64,000 nt of DNA from positions 186,501 through 250,500 of the forward strand of contig JAFEUB010001427.1 in NCBI GenBank assembly GCA_024529925.1, in the 5' to 3' direction. The translations under genes and the position numbers were made by a program. The notes below the pieces were generated by a model. It was not told the origin of the DNA. It worked only from the letters and a program-made list of their open reading frames with translations, and did not search any database. Positions 35,807-48,570 of this stretch are shown piece after piece (position 1 is the stretch's first letter; every line of letters begins with the position of its first letter). This stretch comes from Ophthalmolycus amberensis (lineage: Eukaryota; Chordata; Actinopteri; Perciformes; Zoarcidae).

Positions 35807-37885
35807 CTGAAGGGAATGGTTACCTGAAGTATTTACATTGTCCATTTTAATATTGGAAGATTATTGATAACAGAGTACAGGAAAGCTCGTAAAAACACAT
35901 TCCCTTGTGGAGTGATAATTTCCTCTGAAACCGTAGGAACTGGTGACATTATGCTGTTAGTAATGTAAAGAGAGATGAAGGCCTGCGCAGTAAGACAGAA
36001 GAAGTCAAAATGTCAAGTGTAACTGCGGCGCATTGCTTGAGACGTGAAGGACAAAATGTCATTTTTCTTCCTTTTCTCCACTCACATTCTTTTTCAATTG
36101 GCTCTCTTTCACTCTGAAACAGTCCCTCTCACCCACATGGGTTCATCGTGACCACGGTGTTCCCTCCGGCGCGGTGGCAGTCGGCGCTGTAGTGAGCGGC
36201 GGTACGTGCACTCACTCCAGTGGGCTGTAACTGATGACAGCTTTAGCGAGTCGCAGACAGACGGGGGTGTTTGTTTTCAGTGAGTGATGCCGAGACAAAT
36301 AGGCCGAGATCTCATCCCGATGTTCCCTGAGAGGAACCGGTTGTGGGCGGAGGCTCGTTCAGAGACTTTGATCCAGCTTTCATTAGAGGGCTCTCAGGGC
36401 TGAACGGTGGGACGGGTTCTTTGCTGTTGTGAAGGACGGACAGCGAGCGCCTCGCTCTCAGCTAAAGGTGAGCTTTGAGGCGGGATGCTTCCCGTCGCGG
36501 GTGGAGAGAGATTTCATTTGCCCCTTCGCCACCGATGAGACGGTGTCACGTTCGGCTTGTTGAACTCCGGGATTACAAACCCAACGAGCAGGATCTTGAT
36601 AACAGGAGGGCTGTTATCGCCTCTGCATCTCTGCCGTGTTTGCAACAGTGAAACGAAGGTCCCAGCCGAAGCCCTATACCCTGCAGAGAGAAGCAACAGA
36701 GAAAATGCCCAAATATTTCACGTGCACGGCCACCAGAGCAATCAAGTTACCGACCTACGACTATCGATTGGCCAGCAGCGAATCTGCAGCCGCTGCAATT
36801 ACGCTTATTTGAAAGTTAGAGGGCAGATCCAAATTTGCAATCCCCTCGCAGCAGCTCCACGCTCGGGCCTGAAGGTAGAAGCTAGCGAGCAAGATTAGGG
36901 AGCGGTGATTGTTTATTGACAAGACCTGCACACTGTTCTCAGAGGCGATCACTGACTCGTTCATATGATAACTCCTTCTAAGCAGCAGTGCCATTAGAAA
37001 GCGGTCGCTTCTCATCAGTCTCAGCGGCTCTCTTAACAACAGCTCGATTAATAAGTCCGACGTCGGATCTGATTTTTCTTTAGTAATGAACGAATGAATG
37101 GTTATAAGAGGAGATGTCCGACACGGTGAAGCTGTATCTATTGCATCAGCAGGTCAAACCCAGTCTCCTAAGAACTACGTGTGTGTACGACTGACTAACG
37201 ATGCAAAGTATTCTCTGTGGAAATGTGATCGCTATCTGGATCGCAATCATGGAAAAAGCTTTTCTCAGACGAACATCTGTGGGAGACAGCTGGAGTGCAG
37301 TCAGCAGGAGGGCTCGGTGCATTCATACATCACCACGGTTCACTCCAGGTGCCTGAAGCCCAACTGCACGTCCTACAGGAGCATCTGTAGTCAGACAGCA
37401 AATTATGGCACTAAAGGTATTCAATTGCATTATTAGATTAAAAGACTTTCGCAGAGTTTCAGCTTCTTCACCTTGACTTCATTTAATCAAGAAAGATGGA
37501 AACCCAAACCTCTTATCATAATTGCTGGACAACAAAATCATATCCACTCAAACCCGCTCTCTGTGGTGTTGGTTTTTAAAGCGTTGGTGTTCATCTCAAA
37601 ACCTGAGCATCATTATTTTTTACATCAAGTAGTGAAATACGAGATGGGTGTGGGTGAAGAGCGGGAACATTTCAGAAGGGAAGTCGGTCGTGAAGCTGCT
37701 CGTTGTCAGCGGTGACCCTTGAGAGCCGTGTTAACTGTCTCCTGTCTGTCAGCTGCTCACAGCCAAACCTTCTCACAATCATCTCATCCATCAATGCAAT
37801 GCATAGCATTGGTTACACAACACTGACGTTGTTTTCATTCTATTTTGTGTGTGATTGTTTTATTCATGTTTCTATGGTCTGGCAG

Positions 37886-38078
37886 GGAGGTTTTGGGCAA
37901 CGTGGAGGTGATGCAGTTGGATTTCGAGATGGAGAACTTCACCAGCCTCTCGGTGACCAGACGGATCAACTGGAACATCGACTACAAGGGGCAGAACCCG
38001 CCTCCCGACTCAGAGAAGGTCGTGACGGAGCTGACGGTGGTGCAGCGAGACATCCAGGCCATCATTCCTCTGGCCATG
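37886..38078 (+). CDS. tmem132e: TMEM132E-like internal exon (2nd of 5)
   Basis: The acceptor is TCTGGCAG and the donor is GTGAGC directly after an ATG methionine codon. The exon has 193 bases: one base completing the split glycine from the previous exon, then 64 codons, ending in phase 0. The translation has EVLGNVEVMQ, then LDFEMENFTSLSVTRRINW, then NIDYKGQNPPPDSEKV, ending VQRDIQAIIPLAM. The 'LDFEMENFTS' stretch and the 'Q.D.QAI.PLAM' ending are what I recall from human TMEM132E; other paralogues differ there (for example 'DLIGVVPLAM'). N-F-T is a candidate N-glycosylation site, fitting an extracellular position. The 6.66-kb intron before it holds only repeats and apparently non-coding DNA. 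The frame is intact. I infer that this segment forms part of the middle Ig-like region of the ectodomain. Confidence 0.9.
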
Positions 38079-41000
38079 GTGAGCGGCACCGTCGACAGAT
38101 TCATATGATTATCATTTCAGTCAGAAACACTTCAAAGATTTAAAGTTATCTCACCGACTCGTTAACCGTGCTTTGCTTTGAGGGAAGAAACCGAAATAGC
38201 AGAACTGAAATGCTTTGTGTTAAAGAAAATGTTCTGTTAACATTTTTGCCTTCAGCTGTCAAGATGGTAGAAAGATGATCAGAAAGCATAATGACATGTT
38301 TTTGCTGTGGATATCATGAGTGGGTTGAATCTCATATTAGCCGTGTTCCTGGTTAAATGCTACGCTACACATTGTAAGGCTGCACAGTGCAAGAGAGCTA
38401 CGCAAACCGCTTGGTTTCCTTTAACACCAGCGGAACATTGGCACCATTAAAGTTAACCCACATTTTAAAAGGCCAAATGAAATAGGTCTTAAATGTATTT
38501 TTTTAAATTCCGTGGGAGTGATCTGCTCTGAGTGTTTCACCGTTCGGGTCCATAAAGACAGAGAGCAGCCTTCAGGATGAGGCTGAAACCTTCGTCTCAG
38601 CTCAGGACGTCCAAGCAGCACAAAAATAATCATAATCACAGATCTGCATGATCTTCACAGGTTATTCAATCCCACTAATGACGCTTCCACTCGTTCTCTT
38701 GTCATCAGGGATCCTGAGGGCCACTCTATCTGCACCACCGCTGCAGATATTAATACCTTTCTTTATGACTGCATGCACTTAATGTCACGTGTCCGACGTG
38801 ATGCAGACAGATCGTCATGACACGTGAATGGAATCAACATCTTCACTTGCTGACAGTTAAGAAAGTCAACCGATGCTGGAGCACTTATCTGTTACTCTTT
38901 TAATTGGGTCTCTTCTCCTCGCCTTGTGAAAGGTGCACTTAGTGAAGGTAGTAAACAGATTACGGGGACAAAGGGAAATGAATCAAGCACCTTCTTGCAC
39001 ATTCTAGTTCAAAGCGACTGTGCGGATTGGAAGCTTTTATCTTCACCAGAGGGGTTTTTACTGACAAAACATTAACATCTCCTCAGCTTTTGTTAACCAC
39101 AGACCTGATTTCAGACATCGAACCAAAAACATGTTTAAAAAGTTTGTTTTGAAAGGAGGGAACAGGAACACTGCTGAACAATGTCATGGTTCCAGAGCTC
39201 TGAGACTCTTCAGGAACAAGTGTTCGTCAGAAGCACTTCCCCCGCCATTCATTTGCATAATTGCAGCAGTCCTTCATCTAAAGCTCCGTTCAATATACTT
39301 GAGCTGCAGTTCTGAGGTTGCGTGTAGTGTACATCTGTTGCAACGTGAGGTTCACTTCTTGTCTCCAGTGTGAGCAGCATGCATCCTGTACGCAGTGCTG
39401 AGCTGCACCGCTCGGCCTCGTGCGACTTCCTTGTAAAAAAGTACATTCTGAAGCAAGACGGCAGGAACTGCGGGTGCTTGATGCGTAGCTGCCTGCCACC
39501 TCTCTGCTCTGTATTCCTGATAGTTAGTGTTGCTGTGTGACTTTAATGCTTCTTAGCTGCAGTCCTGAAGCACAGGATTGGTGTTAATACTAGATGGAGC
39601 AGTGAAAAGCCCACTGGTGTCGTTTTCATTTCAGATATCTTTAGTTGACAGAGAATTTCAAGGACATTAGAAGTCGTCCAATTAGTTGATCTAGTAGCAC
39701 TGACATTGTTCAGTGATATAAATAGTCACATTTCACATCAAAACCCAAATGTGAGACCATCTCAGACCAGCTGAGGCTGCTCAGTCGTTGAACAGTAAAA
39801 AGGCAGAAAGAGAGTCCGACTAACCTTCAAACCTTCATCATCCGGCAACAGTTATTGATTGGAGTCCCGCTGGTCCTGGACCTGTGGTCGCCTGGAAAGA
39901 TGAGGTTTGATTCATCATTTCAGCTAAACAATGGAACCACCCCATTACACATGATTGATGAAGTGAAAACAGTCGTTCTTATCAGAGCAAACAGACCGAC
40001 TCTGTCATTGTGGCAGCTCGTTGAGAGGCTTAATGGTGTGAAGTGTCACGGTTGTGTGATGTACAATCAGGGCAATCAAGTAATGACTTCACTCGCTCTC
40101 CTCAGATCACTTTAAACCACAGCACGTTATTAGAGATCAAGTTGGGAAAATCGCAACTGTTTGTTTTCCAAATGTAAAGAGTGACTTCCGTGTGAATGAA
40201 TCCCGACGGTGATGCTTTTGTGCGTGGCTAGTTGCAGTTGTGTTGAACCTCTCCTGCATAGCGTGCTTTGAGCAGCCCCGGGGGCTATTGTTGTGTGAAG
40301 TGAGTGATTTAAGAACGATGATGGATCGTTGAATGGAAGAACAGTGGTAACTGCTGTCTCTGCTGTGGCGGTTGACGGTTGGACCCTGCAGCATGCTGCT
40401 TATCTCTGAGCCCTTAACAAGAACACAATACGGCCCTGAAATACAAAAGAGATGCTCTTATGTTTGACTTCAGAGTTTAATTAGAAGAGAGACGATGACC
40501 ACCGTGCATTCATGAATCAACCAGTCTGTCTCCAGAGCTTTGTTAATGGGCTGGTAGGCTGAGGAACTGAAGCATTTCAAACAGAAGTGGATCAAGTGAA
40601 ATGTGAAAAACATGAAACAAAAGACTGAATCTCAAGCTGGACTTCTTCTGCTGTAGAATAACTGAGCGTTTTAAGGTCAGTGGATGCAAACGGGCCAGCT
40701 CTTTACACCCACTGTGAGCGTGTGTGACGGGTCAGCACTTTTTCAGAAACTGCTGATATAAAGAGATGGGAGGTGGGTCGGCCTCCAAAACACTAACAGG
40801 ATGCATCTTGTGCAACAAAGCAACTGGAGCAGTAGATCTAGGATGGAGCCCACCGTTTCTCCTCCCTGAAGCTTGTGAAGAAGGAGCGAGACGAGCAATG
40901 AAAAGCAGAGCTGCTAAATCAACAGAAAGGAGAATGAAGGAGAGGCTTTTATAGTCGGCAGACCACAGGACTGCGCACCAGCTGCAGTTGACCTGCTGCA

Positions 41001-41484
41001 GACGGGAAGAGAACGGTGGGATGAACGGTGGATTTACAATGTGAAAGGAATGGAGAGCTTAAATCAACCCTGAGGCGTGCCACACAGTTTAGCCCACTGT
41101 GAGCACAGAGCAGCCAGAGCGCTCTACACACGATGTTCTTCTTCGGGAGGAGAGAGCTGGAGAACACGGAGGATGATGCAGAGTGGTTATGCCAGATTTT
41201 CCCAACTCCATTAGCTGCTCTGTGCCACATCACCAGCTACAAGATGTTCATTAAGAAGTTGTGTTTTGTGTTGCACGAAGCCCGCAGCTCGAGGTCACGC
41301 ATCACGTATGTCCATGTGCAGTCATTAAGATACACATCTGGCAAAATGTGTTGTTTACATTATTCAAAAGCTGTAGAAGTTCAACTGAGCGTAAAATAGC
41401 GTGTCACACGTTAAGTAAGCTCAGCGGATTACAAGAAGCACGAGAGCATCAACTGACTGTCGTCTGTAGACACAGTTCAGACAG

Positions 41485-41490
<6 letters not shown>

Positions 41491-41533
<43 letters not shown>

Positions 41534-41542
41534 CATATATAT

Positions 41543-41589
<47 letters not shown>

Positions 41590-41672
41590 TGTATATATAT
41601 ACATATATGTATATATATATATACATATATATATACATATATATATATATATATGTATATATATACATATAG

Positions 41673-41741
<69 letters not shown>

Positions 41742-41772
41742 CATATATATATATATATATGTATATATATAC

Positions 41773-41848
<76 letters not shown>

Positions 41849-41876
41849 GTGTATATATATATATGTATATATATAC

Positions 41877-41908
<32 letters not shown>

Positions 41909-42044
41909 CTATATGTATATATATACATATATATATATATATATGTATATATATATGTATATATATATATACATATATGTATATATATACATATATGTAT
42001 ATATATATATATACATACAGACATATATATGTATATATGTATAA
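41491..42044. repeat. TA-rich microsatellite, 554 bp, with GTATAT/ACATAT variants
   Basis: The array is (TA)n with regularly placed G and C changes, forming TATATGTATATATATACATA-type modules. Many modules are self-complementary, so cruciform formation is likely. Similar frames open on both strands (Y/I repeats, up to 263 codons including the flank) and are artefacts. Confidence 0.95.
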
Positions 42045-43429
42045 ATAGTTAAAACAATTTGTAAATGAATAAATGTAATTACGTAAACATACGTAATTGA
42101 TAACTAAAGCAGCAGGTATAAATACACAGCAGGGACATCAAATATAACTTGTAAAATAATTAACTTCAAGAGAAAACGAAAATAGGAATGATTTATACAT
42201 ATAAAAGAATATATATAAACGATGTATTTATATATAGAATATATACATAGCTATTTTGATGATTAGGGAACACATTTTGTACACTTAAATAGACTCAACT
42301 AGATCTGAGTTTGAATCTTGGGATATACATTTTCTATCTTTAACGTTTATCTTTTTTTTTTTTAAAGGAATTTTATGTAAAAATGTGTTTGAGTAGGTGA
42401 GAGCTCAGCTTATTCCTCACATAGGCTTTCTAAAGGGAACTAATAAAATACATTCAATGTAGCCAAAATAAACTAATTAGTTGAGTTTGGATGATAATTA
42501 ACCAGGGTTACTAATGAGTGTGTTGCTGCTTTGTAGAGAAGATAGTAATTAAGTGAAATGACAGCTTTGTGCAGTGATGACTGATTTTTGTTCCAAGCTG
42601 AATTCAGGCAAGCGTAATTCGTGCTCCCCTAGCACACGGGTAATTGTAAGGTGTTCTGTGTAGTAATGCTTTCCAGATGCCAAAGCAGCAACTATAGCTT
42701 CGGGACGATGTCTTTCAATTAGGATTCCGCCCCAGAGTCCAGTCAATTATCCACAGAGGTCTGCTGAGCTTTGCATCTCATAAAGTGGCCACGTTTCATA
42801 AACAGACACCGAAAAACAAAAAGCAGAGCTGCCTATATTTAGTGACAAAAACAGATTTAACTGGAGTTGTTGAACAGATATTGCTTCATGATTGCAAATA
42901 AAAGACTCGCAGCATTCAGTCAGAATCGATTCATTTGCTGAGAGAAAAACAACACTTCTGGCTGATGTGATTGGCATCAAGCACACTGACGTTTGTGACC
43001 ATTTTCAAAGGATTCACAAAGCATAGATCGTATACAGAAACAAAGAAGGAGGCTGTGTGAAGCTCTGATCGGACTTACTGAGAGGAGCTCTGTTGGAGCT
43101 ATGATATGCAGCATGGAGCGCGTGTTTGACGTTTCAGCAGTCTCCTGCTATGTTGAATTGTTTTAATTAATGTTGTCAACACTCGATACACAAACGTGCT
43201 GGCTCTGACAGATTAGATCCTTATTATCTAAAAGTACTTCAACTCTACACGACACGTATGTTTAACGTGAACCTACCCAGTAATGAGAAGCTCTTCAATA
43301 TGTCCTACAGCAAGAGATGTCACATTTCTCAATAATTACAACCATATTTCCATAACTTGTCAGTGTGGACGGATTCAAAGAGTTTCTATGCACTAATGCT
43401 ATTATTTTCAACTTACTTACTGCTGCAGT

Positions 43430-44180
43430 GAAGGACGTGGTTGAGATTATTGATTCGCGATACAAAAAGCAGAGCTCTGCATCCTTATTTATTGATCTGT
43501 CTCAAACTCAAACAGAGGTTCAATAACAAAGGCATGTCTGATAAATCATTAGTGTACGATGCTTTTCCTATGTTAGTCTCAATGTGTGAAAATGAACAGC
43601 TCCAGCTGTCTTACTGCACTAAATTGAGTTCCCCAAGGTTCTATACTGGGTCCTCCTTTATTTCCGGCCGGCCCGCCTATGTTAACAAAGCACAGAAGAG
43701 CTCAGAATACACCCGACACAGAGGGAGAGTGACTTCTTTCTCCTTCTCTTTGCACAGCATAGTTATTATAATACTTATATTAGGGCCCTGAATATCAAAT
43801 AGAGAACCTTTCAGGGTACACAAATGCTGAGTCTGTGTATAATATTCCCTTAATGAATAAACAAAGAGTTGGACAGTCCCATGTTCTCCACCCTCATTAA
43901 GACTTTGAGATAAGCGTTGGGTGGCAGATAATTAAATATTTAGGATTTCAGTAGATATACGTGGTCTATCTCCTGGGTCTCAGTTACCCTCTTGCAGCTT
44001 ACATGATTTGCAAAATAAATAATGAATTGATACAAGCTGCAACCGAAGGCCTGGTGTGTATTTTAATTGGTTGTTTGCAGTCCAGTGCATTCAAAATGAA
44101 AATGCAGATGGGATTACAATGTTGGCCTTGTTCATCAGAATTCAAAGATTCTATTTATCAGTGCACACAACTTTAGTTTT
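43430..44180 (+). pseudogene. Decayed LINE reverse transcriptase fragment
   Basis: Reading across frames, GATTATTGATTCGCGATACA onward gives IIDSRYKKQSSASLFIDLS (to about 43502), matching the 'ALFIDLSKAFDT' motif of L2/Rex-type LINE reverse transcriptases. GTTCCCCAAGGTTCTATACT onward (43628-43663) gives VPQGSILGPPLF, matching 'GVPQGSILGPLLF'. Further on, ATTAAATATTTAGGATTT (43931-43948) gives IKYLGF, like the 'YKYLGxWID' motif. The 'YxDD' region was not recognised; about 43664-43930 is disrupted, perhaps by another insertion. There are many stops and frameshifts, so it is inactive. The nearest LINE clade is uncertain. Confidence 0.75.
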
Positions 44181-44794
44181 CCTCATTTAAGATTATTTGA
44201 ATATATTGGTTGTTCATAAGCAAATGTATTACCAAACCCTAAACTGCTTCGTAGCAGTTCAGTTACTGTGGAGAGATCCATTAATGTGAGCAACTGAGAA
44301 ATCATCTTTGAGCTTATTTGGTCCAATTAAAACCAAACTTATAAAGCATACATGGTTGAAAGTGAATTTCGAAAATGAATGAAATCATCTTTTGTTCCGG
44401 TATTTTTGTAAGTTGCTCTGACATATCATGGTGACAGCAACACTTCCTGTTGCATTTCCGGAGTCATTGTGGACATTTGTAACAAGCGGCATCCATCCCT
44501 CATGAGATTCCTGCTGTGACAAAAAACATCTCTAACATCAAAGTCAAATCTCCACTTATGTGCTCAGCTTAAAGTTGCACAATGGATATTTGCATGAGGC
44601 CTTTTGAATCGGTACCATAAACACCACATCTTTTATGTGGCCTAAAAAGCAAGCTGCTGTGATTCACCACATTATAAAATGGGTTTCCTTGAATAATAAA
44701 GGTTAAGATTATTATTTTTCCCAAAATGATGTCCCATCCCTCTCTGCCTCTCACTGTTTCATGAATATCATGTCTATGTTTTATCTCTCCGTAG

Positions 44795-44938
44795 GACACT
44801 GAGATTATCAACACGGCCATCCTGACCGGACGCACCGTGGCCATTCCCGTCAAAATGGTCTCCATAGAGATGAATGGAGCGGTCACTGACGTCTCCGCCT
44901 TTGTGCAGTGCAAGTCCTCCAACGAAGACATTGTTAAG
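44795..44938 (+). CDS. tmem132e: TMEM132E-like internal exon (3rd of 5)
   Basis: The acceptor is TCTCTCCGTAG and the donor is GTACAG. The exon has exactly 48 codons with both flanking introns in phase 0. It begins DTEIINTAILTGRTVAIP, the most conserved block of the TMEM132 family, and continues VKMVSIEMNGAVTDVSAF to a cysteine in VQCKSSNEDIVK. In TMEM132 proteins this cysteine sits shortly before the 'CDYVFVNGKE' segment, which opens the next exon here, so a disulfide between the two is plausible but is inference. The 'IINTAILTGRTVAIPVK' wording matches TMEM132E better than D or B, which I recall as 'ILNTAxLTGKTVA'. The 6.7-kb upstream intron contains a TA-rich array and a LINE relic; the coding frame is undamaged. 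Confidence 0.92.
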
Positions 44939-46273
44939 GTACAGTAAACCTGATTTCCTCAATCTCAAGCTGTCAATTTAGAAAATGTAATCCCCTTTAC
45001 TCTTCCAGTAATACCGGAGAGTGGCCCAGCGCCACAGTCACAACGTCAGGAAAGCATAAAAACTTCATTTTGGGCTTCTCCATATGTACTCCTGATTGGA
45101 TTATCCCCTCGTGCCTCGGATAAAATCAATGGATGCTCATAAAAACTCTGCATATGAATCAATGTGGCTACAAGGGAGCAGCAAAAGCTCCGTTATAGTC
45201 CTTTTGAAAGCTGCTTGTCAAAGAGACACCTGGCTCACCTGATGTGCTGCAGTGTGATGCGGGCAGAACGAACACCAGCGTCCATTATCTCCTCTCGGGC
45301 TCACGGGGAATCCAAGCTGAGAGAGACAATAACCAGCCTCGTCGGTTAATTAAATAAATTAAAGTGGGATCACAACAACTTGCAGGGCATATTAGAGGCT
45401 GTGATTACGCCGTTATTATTTTCCCCAGTCAATTACAATCATAATAGATTGTACGACAGGCAGATTGCATAATTACACAGGAAGCACAGAGGAGTGTTGC
45501 GGTGTCGTTGTGCACTGTTGATCACGTTGAAAGTGATGGTGTAACGGGGTACCTTAGATGACGTAAACAGCGTATACTGTGTGTCATCTTTATTAAAATA
45601 TAAAACAAACTCATCCCTCCGTTTCCTCTCATGCAACCTATAATAATACTCATATAATAACCTTTCCTTATTATACTGTACAGCAGTTTCCAACAGCAGA
45701 GAATAACGGGATCCCATAAAGAGAGAGGGGCTGTAATGAAAGGTTAGCATTTTCTTTTCTTTTATGAATTAAACTGAAATAAGTAACTTAAAGTTTCAGT
45801 CTCAAACAGTTACAGAAGGTTTCAGTTCAGTTTGGTTCTTTGTTTGGTTTTGTGAGACGGACAGTCTGACTTCTCAACGGTGTCTCACACGCTCACTGAA
45901 CAAGTTGTCCTCATCACTGTTTCTTCAACATTTACCAACGTTGGACACAAAGGGTAACAATGGCGGCATGAAGATGAGGAGGATGCTGATTGTGCGTGTT
46001 GTTTCTGCTGTCTTACACCCACTTTCTAATTACTTAATCCAATTCTCCAACCAATAGATGTATGTAATGTAAAGGTTGTGCTGCTGTTGAAAAATCTCTG
46101 AATCCAGTAAGAGCTGCATATTCATACACTGCACTCGGCAAACAGCCCTCGGGGAGAGGACAGATGTGACAACTGTATTTTGTCAGGCTTGTCTCCCAAT
46201 AACAAAAATATTTCGTATATTAATTCTTCAAAAAAGCACCTAGTTTAAAAATAACATTTGGCTTATCTGATTG

Positions 46274-46331
46274 TAATAACAGAATTAATTAAAAACACAG
46301 ACTAATAACAGAATTAATTAAAAACATGGAC
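46274..46331. repeat. 29-bp tandem duplication
   Basis: Two adjacent copies start TAATAACAGAATTAATTAAA and differ only near the end (ACACAGAC against ACATGGAC). Confidence 0.9.
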
Positions 46332-47905
46332 GGGCGGTTTGAACAATACTTTGGCAGATACATTTCTCTATAATTATTATTATTATTATTCTTACAATCA
46401 AAATATGACACTTGATTTTCATTACGAGCGTTTCAGAGCCTCTGGTTTCTGTCCAACACTTCTTCCATATCTCTCTTAGGAATTCTGGTGTTGTTCACTT
46501 TAACAAATAAATATATTATCTCTGAAGAATGCCGACTCTAGTCTGAGTGTAAAAGCTTTTTGTTCACTGAGTAGATAAACTATTGAATCAAGTAAGACGA
46601 ATGGAGTCCTCGAGGTTTGATTGTAGATTTTACAGACTGAGGCCGAATCAGACTCTGACTTTGCTGGTGTCGGTTGTGTGTGGCCAGTTCTGATAAACAT
46701 CTGTCCGATATACTTTCCCTTTGATATACTGGACTGATCCTAATGGTCGCTGCCTCACACTGTCTGTTATCTTTTCAATAAAATATAAAGATACCAGAGG
46801 GAAAACAAATCAAACTATCAAGTAAACTCAAAGCAGTCGATGGCTTTCCAACATAGATGTGTTTCTCTAACCTGTAAAGCTCCTGTGGGGGGTTATAACA
46901 GCCATTATAACATCTGCCGTGATGAAATATTCAGGCAAGAGCATACTGTGTCCGACTGACTGTAGAATGTGAATTCTGACTGCTTTGTGTCCTCGTCTAT
47001 AGCAGTGTGTTTCGAGCCGAGGTGCGTTCAGGTGCATTAGAAAGCTCGGAAGTTTGTAGTTTCAAGCGATACCAAACACACAACTTGTTCTTATAGTTAC
47101 GAAGGTTACGTGTGCATGACTTTATCGTTGAAATACTTGGTTTGGACAACATACAGTTGCTTTACGGATTCTGAAAGACCCCATACTACATGCATATCTT
47201 CTATAAATAGCCATTATGAAGCTTTGTAACGACGCCACCGGGGTGAAGGTAACGTCACCGGGTCCCTTGGGCTGAATGTGGGAGGAGTTCCAGTTGCGGT
47301 GGTCATGTGGTATTGAGCGGGCTCGCTTCAGTGCCATTGAACATTCGAGGCTAATTTAAAATGAGCCCTTCAGGCCCAGGAAATGCACGAGTCATGACAG
47401 TTCAATAAAGCGGCCCCCAGAACACAGAAATGAAAGATTCACAGTGAGACAGAAGGAGGTGGAGTTTTTTTACACTACACTATGCTTCCGTGCCAAAAGC
47501 GACTCGGATCTATTCTGATGATGTATTGTTGCCGTTGCAGCGTGGTGGTGGTTTTCCTGAATCTGAGCATACAGATGCAGAATACAGACACCGCAACGCG
47601 TTCCAGCACCTTCCCACGTCGCCTGCTGACCTCTCGACTCGAGACTGCAACTCTAACAGCATTTAAACTAAAATGATCTCCAAGACTTCTTCCCTGAATA
47701 AAGCTTTATGTTCAAACCAGAGTTTTTCTCATTTGGATATTTGCCAATTCACAGACTCTCAACTTTGAGAGTAAAAATAGGGGAGAGGCTGTCGTTTCTT
47801 TCTTTGCTGGTGCTTTTATTTATTTATTCTGTGCTTTCTTCTTTGGAAATAACTGCAGTGTGCATCAAGAGCCTGTAGCAGATAAGCCAATCCTGCATGT
47901 GCACA

Positions 47906-47944
47906 GTGTGTGTGTGTGTGTGTGAGTGTGTGAGTGTGTGTGTG
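47906..47944. repeat. (GT)n microsatellite with GAGT interruptions
   Basis: This is a GT tract with two GA interruptions. Confidence 0.9.
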
Positions 47945-48309
47945 CAGGAGACTTTATTAATGCACCCTCGTTGTACAAGCTGAGAAAGGATGGAGGAAAG
48001 AGGCTGTGAGTGTGTCAGGGGGTACCATAAGTAACAGAGACCAACCCCCCCCCCCCCTCATCCTCCCCCTGGCATTGTGACTCATAGAAGCCATCTGAAG
48101 GTAGAGATAAGCCCTTGTGTCTGCACATTACCTCCGTGTCATCCTGCACATACACTGTTTCCTAGCTGAAGGCTCCTTCCTCCTTGCCACACTTCTATAT
48201 GAGGCTATGTACACAATACAGGGTTTAATGCTCAATTCTTTTTATTTTTCCCCCAAGATCTGATCTTTCTGCCGAGACTGTTAACATTTATGTCTGAAGT
48301 GACTCATGT

Positions 48310-48570
48310 TGGACATCAACGCCGCACATGGTGTACTGGCCATCCATCCGACGGCCAATCATTCCAAAATCCCAACAGTCTGACAACAGTCTCATTAGTC
48401 CGACGGCCCATTATTCGGAAAACAAAAGCCCTCTGTTCCAAAGGCCCATTTCCACTGGAGTTGTTGGAGTCCACTGACTGCCAGAGGCCATTAACATATC
48501 GCCCAATTGAACAGATCTGGGTTCCCCGATCCACAGACGATACCCCTGAATCATAACGTATGACTCTATC
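48310..48570. mobile_element. Dispersed teleost repeat with 'CCGACGGCCCATTATTCGG' motif
   Basis: The stretch contains CCGACGGCCAATCATTCCAA, then GTCTCATTAGTCCGACGGCC and CATTATTCGGAAAACAAAAG, repeated motif variants that I associate with a common teleost non-autonomous DNA repeat. Overlapping frames on both strands are a by-product. Boundaries are approximate and no target duplication was found. Confidence 0.55.

Larger units (their letters stand above)
31222..37885 (+). other. tmem132e intron between exons 1 and 2 of the window
   Basis: This phase-2 intron of 6,664 bp starts GTAAGT and ends GGCAG. It holds a possible dispersed repeat at 31885-32190, a 10-C run at 33455-33464, a perfect hairpin at 33540-33608, a second hairpin at 33927-33961, a minus-strand copy of the 18-bp-repeat family at about 34140-34215, a teleost dispersed repeat at about 35272-35390, and an AT tract at 35765-35803. 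The frame at 37098-37436 (112 codons) has no recognisable domain and no splice-compatible ends. Confidence 0.85.
38079..44794 (+). other. tmem132e intron between exons 2 and 3 of the window
   Basis: This phase-0 intron of 6,716 bp starts GTGAGC and ends CCGTAG. It holds a TA-rich array (41491-42044), AT-rich DNA just after it, a possible conserved non-coding stretch at about 42470-42740, and a decayed LINE at about 43430-44180. The rest (38.1-41.4 kb) shows no exon and only short frames. Confidence 0.85.

Noticed and set aside
37098..37436. 112-codon plus-strand frame just before exon 2
   Set aside because: No recognisable domain, no fitting splice sites, and not in the tmem132e phase chain; probably chance.
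41261..42052. 263-codon frame of Y/I repeats
   Set aside because: Translation of the TA-rich array; equivalent frames open on both strands.
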